Below, piece by piece: positions 8,477 to 16,880 of a stretch of 16,880 bases of DNA. Source of the stretch: Paraglomus occultum (taxonomy: Eukaryota; Glomeromycota; Glomeromycetes; Paraglomerales; Paraglomeraceae); NCBI GenBank assembly GCA_910592205.1, contig CAJVPJ010000777.1:1-16880 (forward strand), read 5' to 3'. The notes under the pieces are model-generated. The model was not told the origin of the DNA and searched no databases. It saw nothing but the letters and a program-made list of their open reading frames with translations. The position numbers and the translations under genes were made by a program. The first letter of the stretch is position 1. The number at the start of each line of letters is the position of its first letter.

Positions 8477-11232
8477 ATGATGCCGCAGAGATCTCCAACA
8501 AAAGCACGTCTGCGTAAAGCTGAACGTAGTTTAGATGATCATGTTACTGGGAAGGCCACAAGTCGTTCTGAACAGTCGTACAGTGGTGCTATTTCTCTTA
8601 CGCCTCCGCAACAAGGAAGTCAGCAGTCACACAAATAGTAATGTACTCTTCAGTTTGTGATAATGTTAGCTGTATATACCGTCGTAAAAATATACTATCT
8701 TCTTTGACATAAATCGTCTTCTAACGTAATCGAATTGATCTATTAACCTTTTCTAATTTAGTGGTTCCCTATGGCGCTTGTCACCACAACACTTTGCATT
8801 TATTCTTCTGTTCTGTATCCGGCTGGCTGCTGCCTTGTTCTCTAACATCGCCGACTGTGACGAAGTAAGCTGTCAATATATTACCTGCATCTGCTTTAAG
8901 ATAATACCTGGACAGTTGAATTAAAAAGATTTTCTTTAAACAGGTTTATAATTACTGGGAGCCCTTGCATTATATGGAATATGGCTATGGAATGCAGACG
9001 TGGGAATATTCTCCAGAGTTTTCTATTCGCAGTTGGGCGTATATTAAAATTCATTCCTGGACTCTTGCATTCCTATTGTTTTTTTTGAGACATATATTCA
9101 ACTTCGACAAGGTAATTGATTCTTATATTTTGTTTTTACTTTGAGCGTTGATCCGTAATCAATGTGATAACTAACGATACTGCAGATTCGAATATTTTAT
9201 ACGTTGCGTGTGATTTTCGCCATCGCTGGAACATTCTGTGAATCAATGATGTACAGAACAGTAAAGTATCAGTTTGGTGAACGCGTCGGTCAGTTCTTCT
9301 TTTTTGCACTGATGATATCTGCTGGCATGTGGAATGCCTCTACTGGTAATCTTTACACTTCATGCTTGTATTACATATCATCTTAGTTTAACTATACATG
9401 GAGGGTTTACTAACGTAACGCACTGGTTTCATAGCCTTCCTTCCTTCTACTTTTACCATGTATACGACAATGTTAGCATTCACATACGCGCTACGCCCAG
9501 TACAGAAAATTGTAAACAGGAGGGTGCAATATTCTGTCTTTTGGTTTGGTATTGGTGCACTATTGGCATGGCCATTCAGTGCAGCAATAGGCATTCCTTT
9601 TGTAATAGAAGAACTATTCATTAGTGGACACGATTTGAGAACATGGGAACGTGATAATAATGTATGGATATGGAATAGACTTAAACGATTAGTCCTCGCA
9701 TCCTTATTGGCAAGTGCAGGCATTCTGGTAAGTGACACACTAGATTGGTAGTAAGTTAGGAATTACTGAAGTTTATGCTTAACGCTTTTTGATTACTCTA
9801 TCTCTAGTCGTTCATCATTGGCGTCGACTTCTATTACTACAACAAGTTTACTGTGGTTCCACTAAATATTGTTATGTACAATGTATTTGGTGGCAAAGAT
9901 CGCGGTCCTGACATATATGGTGTAGAGCCATGGCATTATTATCTATTTAACGGTTGCTTGAATTTCAACTTTCTTTTCATTTTAGCACTTGGAAGTTTAC
10001 CCATACTGGTGAGTACGTTCGATTATTGTGTAACGGACATCAAAAACTTAATTGACTCAAGTATTGTGTGCGCATCTTTACAGGCGATAACGTTTTTTCG
10101 TGATTTTGGTCGCATAGAAGCTGCCTCGAATACGGCTAATCCCAAATATCCATATGTCATTCTTCTTATCCGATTAGTACCATTCTATCTCTGGCTACTT
10201 ATATTCACATTACAACCACATAAGGAAGAACGGTTCTTATTTGTTGCGTATCCTCTAGTGTGTCTGAATGCATCAATAGCGTTGTTTCTGATGCGAAGTT
10301 GGTTATCATCGGCATTTGTATATTTTCTTCCTAAATACAAAGGGAACAAAGTATGTATGGATTTTCGTCTAAAATTTATATTATTATTTTAGCAATATTC
10401 AACTAACCTTATGGGTTTTCTGATTATACTTCATAGAAATATAATAGGATGTGTACAACTGTTGTTACAGTGATCGTTTTTATTATAGCTGGATTAACAT
10501 CTTTCTCGCGCGTATTGGCACTTTATCATTATTATCACGCACCGTACTCATTGTATGAGCATTTTTATCGCGTAGAAATACCACAACAATTGGATTCACA
10601 GACTTTAAGGCCCACTTACACCAATCCCATCAATATGTGTGTTGGGAAAGAATGGTATAGATTTCCCAGTCATTATTTCCTGCCCGAAGGCGTCCGCTTG
10701 AGATTTTTGAAATCAGATTTCAGCGGACAATTGCCTCAATATTTCTTAGAAAGTGTCGAGAAAAACAGTGAAGGACAGTTCACGATTAATGACAAACGCG
10801 ACGGAACATGGAAAACTCGGTCTGGATTCAATGATAGAAATAAAGAAGAGATGGGTAGATACGTAAGTACATGCTGACATTAGCAATTATTTAAAATAAC
10901 GAATGCATCTTACTATTATTAATATCATTATAATGACATCATATTCTCATAAATAGGTTTATGATAGCCAGTGCGATTATCTCGTTGATCTTGATTTAAA
11001 TGTCACCAAAACGAGTCCGCTTGAGCCAAGATATGTAACACAGACGGATAAATGGACAATAGTAAGGTGCTATCGCTTTTTGGACAAAGATCGTTCGAGC
11101 ATGCTTGGTCGAATATTATACGTACCAGCGTCGGTTTGGGGCAATGAGTATATTAAGATGCTGATGGAAATGTTCAACTCCACACCACTACGTTGGGCTG
11201 ATTACTGTCTTCTCAAGAGGAAGGGTTTATAA
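8477..11232 (+). CDS. ALG9: Dolichol-P-Man-dependent alpha-1,2-mannosyltransferase ALG9
   Basis: Nine exons: 8477-8637, 8762-8864, 8944-9111, 9186-9345, 9435-9727, 9808-10008, 10084-10350, 10437-10862, 10957-11232; 684 aa, longer than yeast and human ALG9 mainly through a basic, Ser-rich N-terminal extension of about 55 residues. Glycosyltransferase family GT22 (GT-C fold). First lumenal loop: ADCDE (acidic pair Asp87/Glu88) followed by YNYWEPLHY and TWEYSP, the usual GT22 start. Several hydrophobic helices follow, then PHKEER at 407-412, the family signature, and a soluble lumenal C-terminal domain ending LLKRKGL. Family role: in the ER lumen ALG9 adds mannose from dolichol-phosphate-mannose to the growing Man6/Man8 lipid-linked oligosaccharide for N-glycosylation. 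Two ATG codons are adjacent at 8477; the first is used. The intron at 10009-10083 is 75 nt with no in-frame stop, so its removal rests on good GTGAGT and TTTACAG signals and on family length. Confidence 0.94.
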
Positions 11233-12116
11233 CTGTATATGATACATGTATGACTATCTATATTATCAGCTACTTTTTACTAGACTGTATAAAGAGTGTT
11301 TGTTGTAATACTGTTGTAAATATCAATTATATACAGAGCCTCTTTGAATTATACCTGTATGTAAATAATCGTACCAAATGTGTGTGATGATAACATCGAT
11401 CCTAGGCGCCCAGTTTCTTAAATAATTTACCTATTGCTTATGTTTCAATTTCTTTATCATCAACTTAAATTTCTCAGGCCTTGCTGATGTTTGTCCAACC
11501 CTCCACCAAAGAATTTGGGGAAGCCAATTAACTCCTATGTCTTTTAATTTTTGACTGTCTATGAGATCACTCATAAAATGCTTAAGGGGTATTAAATAAC
11601 ACTTGCTCTTAGCCTAATAAACGATAATATTATCACTGTTACGTTTGTACGTGTACTGTATAATATATGTCGTTCGTTCAATTGGGGTTCTAGTTCTTTA
11701 GAATTCCTTCTTCCCACTTGAATATTTGTCTTGAGAGGGAACCATACACACAATGAAAGTGATGATACACATCTCTTAAGGCTGGTTGATGCCTTTTTTT
11801 GACGAAAACACAGTTGTATTTTTTTTTCTACCAGAAGTCGAAACAAACTGGGCTGTGTTCAAACATGGGGACCATATAGAAATTACCTTATATTTTAATT
11901 TACATAATTGCGAATTTAGAAGACAAAACAAAGCACACGGCTGACGAAAGCTTTGGTTTATACTTTATTGTTAATGCCACCCATTGGGCATATTAGAAAA
12001 GAATAACCAGTAATAAAAGGCGAAAGCCTATCGCAAAAGTCAAACTTTGCCGTCGTTCAAAACAACTTTAATCTTTATTGGTTGTATTGCAATAGAATAA
12101 GCACAGCACTATTAAA
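11233..12116. other. Convergent intergenic region, ALG9 and eEF1B gamma 3' ends
   Basis: This lies between two genes that end toward each other. It is AT-rich with T-runs at 11793-11800 and 11819-11827. A plus-strand AATAAA at 11616-11621 is 384 nt past the ALG9 stop, far for a poly(A) signal; nothing closer matches exactly. The minus-strand frame at 11592-11846 shows no family features and is not called. I see no RNA gene or mobile element. Confidence 0.5.
12074..12079 (-). terminator. Poly(A) signal AATAAA of eEF1B gamma
   Basis: On the minus strand AATAAA begins 37 nt after the eEF1B gamma stop codon. A canonical hexamer at a normal distance in AT-rich 3' sequence supports this as the cleavage/polyadenylation signal. 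Confidence 0.6.
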
Positions 12117-14259
12117 CTACTTGAATATTTTGCCATCGCCAACGACCTTGCCATTGAAGTCACCGTCCCATGCCTTTTACAACAATTAGAGATAAGTCAA
12201 TAAAATAGTTAAACGATTTAGAGAATTAAGTAAAAAATTAGATTCTACCCACAATGAAATCTTCAAAGTTCTTGCGTACAGCGGGGTCCTTGGGATCAAC
12301 CTTCGCAAACTCGTAACTCTCGAAATCTGCAGCGTCCGTCACTAGTTTGTAAAGTAAACGCGTTGAAGTAATCTATGTTATGTCGGAAAGCATCCGTATT
12401 CATGCCCGCTCACCTTCTTCTGGTATTTCTTGACCACGAATCACAAAGTATCCTGCGATCTCGCTATTGTTGTCTATATAGCATTTTCAGTGTCGGGATT
12501 CTCTTTAATTAGTTTTAAAGATGACACGTCATGTTTTGCTTACCTTCCCCCAACACCAACATGCTCCCGAAGGCATATTTACGGGCTCGTTCTAAGCGAT
12601 TATAGAATCCTCCAATCAAATTCGAGCTCATATAAATCTTGGTTAATTCGTCATTGTATTTATATTTAACACGCCAGATTGAATAACCCTCTGGGTCAAA
12701 ATGCTTCCAGAACCACTCAATTGCGTCAGGCCGAGTGTTATTATTTGAGTAGAAACGCTTCCATTCATCGAGAACAAACGTACTAGGAGGCAATAGATCT
12801 AATTTGCTCTTCGGCTTAGGAGGGGGAGGTATATCATCATCTGCGTCATCCTCTGCCTGTTTAGCCTTATCTTTTTTTGGTTGCTGTTCCTTTTTCTGAT
12901 CTTTCTTCGGTTCTTTCTTAGGGGCTGCGTATTAACGTAGAGTTCTTATTACTCCTGGTTACTGGTAAATGAAATGCCAACAAAAATTATACGTACGTGT
13001 CCATACTCGTGCAACATCGACGAGAGAAGCATCGGCTAAGACACTCTTAAACTTTGGTTGGTTGATAAGTGTCACATACCAGCGAGTCACATTTTTATAG
13101 TCTTTACGAAATTCAACATCCAAGACCATCTTGAATGCTGAGTAAAGAGCGCTGGAAACTGCAATGTCTGCTAATGATATGCGTTCACCAACCAAGAAAG
13201 TCTTCTTTTGTAGAACTTTCTCCAAAGACGTTAATGATTTCTTTAGATTATCAACCGCTTGATTGTGGGCCTTGGGTAAAGTTGCGACAAATCAGTCATT
13301 ATGTGGTAAGGCATGTCTTTACGGGACAAGGTGTTTTTCAGAAGAGTGATATAAATTATTACAGGTTTGTTGTAGTTAGACTTGCCCAAAATCGGATCAA
13401 TCCAGGTTTTTACGTAAGGAGCGATCTCAGTATTGGCAAAAAGAAGATACTGGACGATTTGAGCCGTTTCTACTTTGTTTTTCCCGAGTAAAGGGCTGTT
13501 TTCCTGCTGACTGGCAACTATACATAGAGAATGGAATTAAAATACAGCACGATAATCGATCTTTTCGTATAATTTTGACTTTTCATTCAGATTGCGTTCT
13601 ACTCAACAAATAGAGTATTCAGACAGGGATAACTGATTTCGTTTAACGTTTTCATCTTTAACCATTCAAATCAGATGATATGACTATGATTACTCACTAT
13701 AAAAGGAAATCCCGCCAGATTCATGCAATGCAACACCGCTATCACTCTCAAAGGTTGGAAGCTAATAAAGAATAGCGTCAGCGAATGGAAACGAGTTTTT
13801 GGGACTTTCTTACATTGGCGCAGCACTCACTTTATCATGAGGAAACTTGGCCTGGTATTCTGAGCTTTGCGTTGATGCTGATTCAATCTCTATAAGCTTG
13901 ACATCAATACCAGCGTAGGTAGCCGTGAGCATAACTTCATAAACGCGAGGGTTATCCGCTTGACCGTAAAGTTTCTACAAATTGAGTAACGAAGTTATGG
14001 TATGATTTCCAGAGTCACAGAATTCCTACATGAATAGCTTGGTTCATATCTATTTTTCGAAATCTGTTACAGAGCGTTGATTTCACATTACTGCTTCGCT
14101 GAGCGTTCGTGAGGTGAACGCTCTCGAATTCGTCAGTAGTGAAGGTGTTTTTACAATTGTTTCACAGGTCTCTGAAATAGTTATTCATGACGAATAGTCT
14201 CCTCCACGACACTTTCCAAACTACGAAACCGTTAAAATACGTACACCGAATGTAGCCAT
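12117..14259 (-). CDS. TEF4: Translation elongation factor 1B gamma subunit (eEF1B gamma)
   Basis: Nine exons in transcript order: 14259-14245, 13974-13831, 13761-13698, 13517-13363, 13270-12997, 12924-12544, 12473-12414, 12341-12253, 12173-12117; 412 aa, typical for the family. N-terminal glutathione-transferase-like domain: thioredoxin-fold half about 6-80 (KLYGQADNPRVYEV, ALHESGGISFYIASQ), helical half about 95-215 (NYNKP, FLVGERISLADIAVSS). A Lys/Gln/Asp-rich linker follows (about 218-258). The C-terminal EF1G domain runs from about 260 to the end (PPSTFVLDEWKR, HFDPEGYSIW, YFVIRGQE, ending DGKIFK). Family role: it binds eEF1B alpha in the complex that recharges eEF1A with GTP, in the cytosol at ribosomes; GST activity is weak or absent in most members. 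The first exon is only 15 nt (MATFG), set by its ATG, a GTACGT donor and the frame of exon 2. Intron 1 is 270 nt, the longest in the window, and carries a hairpin. The symbol follows yeast; CAM1/TEF3 are alternatives. Confidence 0.95.
14088..14139. repeat. Imperfect inverted repeat (hairpin) in intron 1 of eEF1B gamma
   Basis: The core is perfect: GAGCGTTC (14101-14108), a 7-nt loop, and GAACGCTC (14116-14123). Outside the core the arms continue with partial pairing to TTACTG (14088-14093) and CAGTAG (14134-14139). It lies wholly inside the 270-nt first intron, in non-coding DNA. It could be an RNA hairpin in the pre-mRNA, a dyad regulatory site, or a remnant of a very small inverted-repeat element. 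No target duplication or known element is visible. Confidence 0.65.
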
Positions 14260-14342
14260 TTTCCGGGGACTTTGGGCGAATTGCGAGAAGGGACAAGGAT
14301 GTGGAATCCATTGATATGATCAAGTTTATTCAAATCTCGCCT

Positions 14343-14370
14343 GCCAATCAGAAAAAATTTTTCTATTGGC
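14343..14370. promoter_or_regulatory. Paired CCAAT boxes in a near-perfect palindrome
   Basis: GCCAAT (14343-14348) and ATTGGC (14365-14370) flank A-rich then T-rich sequence (AGAAAAAA / TTTTTCT), making an inverted repeat with only one extra C and one extra A in the left arm. GCCAAT in both orientations fits CCAAT-binding factor (Hap/NF-Y) sites serving both divergent genes. It lies 84 nt from the eEF1B gamma ATG and about 510 nt from that of MCT1, so eEF1B gamma is the likelier target. Confidence 0.5.
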
Positions 14371-14421
14371 TGACAGTAGTGTCAGGATAACATTTCGACA
14401 ATTCGCCTCCGATGTTAAGTC

Positions 14422-14441
14422 GGGGAGGGGGGGGACCTGGG
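14422..14441 (+). other. G-rich run, possible G-quadruplex
   Basis: Runs of four, eight and three G are separated by A and ACCT, in otherwise AT-rich DNA within the divergent promoter. Four GGG tracts can be drawn from it with short loops, which would permit a quadruplex. This is the strongest base-composition outlier in the window. A sequencing or assembly artefact in the homopolymer is also possible. Confidence 0.5.
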
Positions 14442-14879
14442 TCGAGGAATGATGAGTCTATATGTACCGTAAACAGCAAGCTCTCTCTTCTTCTAACAGG
14501 ATTGAAGATCAACCATTAAATAAGTAGCGCGGATCAAGCGACTGACTAAGTTCGGTCGAAACCATAGTGCAACATCGATTGTGTCACAGATGACGAAGAC
14601 CATAGTGATAAGTTTGGAAGGGGGTCTTTTGCTTTCTAGAAACGGAGCGTGAGAAAACGATCTTATGGCAAACACGCAATTTAATAATAAGAGTTCGATT
14701 TACCTTAAACAGGTGAGATTGATTATCACGAACTCGTTCTCGTGACTACAGTTGCATCATATGACTTTCGGTTTGATAATCTTGTGAAACTGGTTTTATC
14801 TGTGTGTCAAAGCACAGGAACCTTGTATCTCAACAATTACTTTGATGTACAGTATAATCTCATAGCAGATTCTGATCTA

Positions 14880-16866
14880 ATGTTCGCAATGAAATTTCAT
14901 ATCCTGAAAAGTAGTTTTGGAAAATTCATTCCAACTCACAATCTCCATTCAATGAACTTGGCTTTCTGCAAAACTGCTGTTCGAACATGGATGGTACGAA
15001 AAAGACTTCTGAAATGCCGATGTCAACCTTTATCTTAACCAACTATCTCTTTCAGAGTACTGCCGGCATTGAGAAATCACACTGCGCAATCGTATTTCCT
15101 GGTGTGCAGCCGAGCGTAGATTTGAACTTTGATTATCAGATTTTATACATAGTTTTATGATAATGCTTACATCCTTTTCTATGAAGGCCAAGGGGCACAA
15201 TATGTTGGAATGGGGAAAGATTTGTATGCTACTTTCGCATCTGCACGCGAAGTGTTCGATGAAGCAGATGATGCTTTGGGTGGTGGCCTTAAAAAGCTAG
15301 CTTTTGAGGGACAACAGGTAAATTCTTATGTTACTAGATGACCATTTTTCTTGTAATGATTTATCTCTTACGTTAATGCATATTACGAAGGAAAAGTTAA
15401 AGTTAACTGAGAACGCTCAACCAGCTATCTTGACTACATCAGTGGCTATTCTACGTGTGTTAGAAGTGAGCATCATTTTTAACGTAGAAGTGACACAATA
15501 TATCATCTACAATTTTCATACTTAACATGTAAGTCATTAATTAAGGAGGAATTTGGCTTCGATATTGGTTCGGCTTGTTCCTATGCACTAGGCCATTCGC
15601 TTGGTGAATACTCAGCATTAGTCGCGACGAAATCGCTGTCTTTATATGATGCAGTCAAGCTTGTCGTAAGTTTTGCAAAGGCGAGGAAGAATATTCGGAA
15701 ACTCTTTTTTATGCTTTATATAATTCTATGATATGGTTAATAATTTGTCGATTTCATTAGAGGTTACGTGGAGAGTCTATTTCGAAGGCAGTTGCGCAAC
15801 ATAAAGTTAGTACAGCCATATCCGCCCTTGTCGTAAGTGGAAACAATCTAGATAAACTTGAGGAATCAATGGAAGAAATACGCGCCAACTTACCTGATGG
15901 CGAGTTGGTAGAATTGGCCAATATCAATAGCGTATGTATTCTGTTGGCAGCCAATAATTATGTACTGACGATGAAGATACTGACAGTATCGTTAATTCAG
16001 TCTTTTCAGGTATTAACGAATTGTTTATGGCTGAATTATTGTACTTGTAAAATAGTATTGTAACGATACGTACAGGTAGTGATCAGTGGAACGACCCGTG
16101 GAGTTGATGATGCATCACGCATTTTGCAATCGAAGCAAATAGCGGCGCGTGCTGTTGACCTTCCTGTATCGTAAGTGAAGGCGATAAGCATAAGAAGATA
16201 GCTTACTGAATTGCATGAGTATCATGAATATGTCATTTGTCTTGCAATCCGATGATCGATTGTTTTGATTCAACTTGTAGCCGATTGTTGTTTACTACTA
16301 TCGATTGATTGACAACACCTAGTTTGCATGCATTTACTGATATTTATAGCATATTACGGCACGTCTAGAGCTCCATTTCACTGTGTCCTTATGCAGCCAG
16401 CCGCTGATCTGATGGTGGACGCCCTTACGGAAACCAAATTCAAACAACCAATTGTCCCGATAATATCCAACGTTACGGCTAAACCAGTAAGTTCGTTTAC
16501 AAACCAGGCGTACCAATACTAGTTTTGACAATCTCTAACCGAAGAGTAATTCTAGATAACTTCCATTGCCGAGATACCTTCGCTATTGGTTCGGCAAATT
16601 ACTGCGACTGTTCAATGGCAAAAAAGTATTAAATACTGTAAAGAACGTGACATAGACAGTTTTATTGCTTTTGGTCCCGGGAAGGTATTGGCAAATCTTC
16701 TCAGGAAAGAATATCCTATGGATCTTGTCCGGTAAGAGTGCTAGTTTAGTAGCTTATCAACAACTTCTTCACTAATGGATGTCCTTCCTTCAAAAGGTCG
16801 ATGGCAAATGCGGAAGATATTATGTCCCATGCCAGTGAACTAGTGACCAAAAATTCCGATTCCTAG
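14880..16866 (+). CDS. MCT1: Mitochondrial malonyl-CoA:ACP transacylase
   Basis: Ten exons: 14880-14993, 15056-15101, 15187-15317, 15391-15465, 15546-15665, 15761-15931, 16076-16170, 16369-16486, 16556-16731, 16797-16866; 371 aa from the ATG at 14880, or 347 aa from 14952. It is a single-domain FabD-type enzyme, not part of a fatty acid synthase. Catalytic set: PGQGAQ (Gln55), GHSLGEYSA with nucleophile Ser140, LVRLRG (Arg165), SAPFHC (His255), VRQ (Gln304), then FGPGKVL. Family role: transfers malonyl from CoA to acyl carrier protein in mitochondrial type II fatty acid synthesis, which feeds lipoate formation. From 14880 the first 38 residues have Lys, Arg and no acidic residue, as in a mitochondrial presequence; this is why that start is preferred. 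Four of nine introns end in a weak AAG acceptor; at 15390 and 15545 the exact junction could shift by three to nine nt without frame change. The intron at 15932-16075 may be removed in two steps. Confidence 0.93.
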
Positions 16867-16880
16867 TATTCGGCTGCATG

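Larger units (their letters stand above)
14260..14879. promoter_or_regulatory. Divergent promoter region, eEF1B gamma (-) and MCT1 (+)
   Basis: About 620 nt separate the two divergent start codons (14259 and 14880). The region contains a paired CCAAT/ATTGG element and a G-rich run, both listed separately. A plus-strand frame is open from 14742 into MCT1 exon 1 but its only ATGs are at 14880, 14889 and 14952. The minus-strand frame at 14493-14675 has no family features. Shared control of a translation gene and a mitochondrial gene is possible but is inference. Confidence 0.5.

Noticed and set aside
1692-11232. Three neighbouring plus-strand secretory-pathway genes as a functional cluster
   Set aside because: Each is a universal single-copy gene with its own spacing and promoter; adjacency of three such genes is weak evidence without conserved synteny.
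11592-11846. 84-codon minus-strand open frame between ALG9 and eEF1B gamma
   Set aside because: No recognisable motif, and it lies in AT-rich convergent 3' sequence where such frames arise by chance.
14493-14675. 60-codon minus-strand open frame in the divergent promoter
   Set aside because: Short, no family features, and no supporting upstream or downstream exon.

Overview
This is nuclear DNA of a fungus. All five genes that can be read are split by many short GT-AG introns: 47 in total, most of them 62-106 nt. Every protein belongs to a fungal or general eukaryotic family, and the base composition is moderately AT-rich. A Bsd2/Ndfip-type protein, a Sec24C/D-type COPII subunit and a mitochondrial malonyl transferase in one intron-dense, low-GC setting suggest an early-diverging lineage, perhaps Mucoromycota. 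That placement is an inference; no rRNA or other marker gene is present.

Layout. 1-1691: no intact gene; a decayed coding-like stretch (about 94-480) and an AT-rich palindrome (907-934). 1692-2947 (+): six-exon Bsd2/Ndfip-like membrane adaptor for a Nedd4/Rsp5 ubiquitin ligase. 3495-8168 (+): 18-exon Sec24, closest to the Sec24C/D (yeast Sfb3/Lst1) branch. 8477-11232 (+): nine-exon ALG9 mannosyltransferase with a possible uORF upstream. 11233-12116: convergent intergenic region with a poly(A) signal for the next gene. 12117-14259 (-): nine-exon eEF1B gamma. About 14260-14879: divergent promoter region with paired CCAAT/ATTGG boxes and a G-run. 14880-16866 (+): ten-exon mitochondrial malonyl-CoA:ACP transacylase (MCT1), complete to its stop 14 nt before the window ends.

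The genes are single-copy housekeeping functions. The first three all concern the early secretory pathway: membrane-protein ubiquitination and sorting, ER cargo export, and N-glycan assembly in the ER lumen. The last two (translation elongation; mitochondrial type II fatty acid and lipoate synthesis) share a divergent promoter. Co-location is not evidence of a joint system, and I see no mobile element, CRISPR, gene cluster or undescribed multi-gene system. The best second-look points concern gene structure: a possible recursive splice site in MCT1, AAG-type acceptors concentrated in MCT1, a stop-free 3n intron in ALG9, a uORF before ALG9, a 12-nt last coding exon in Sec24, and hairpin or palindromic structures in non-coding DNA. 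Exon coordinates were placed by hand from reading frame, family conservation and splice signals.
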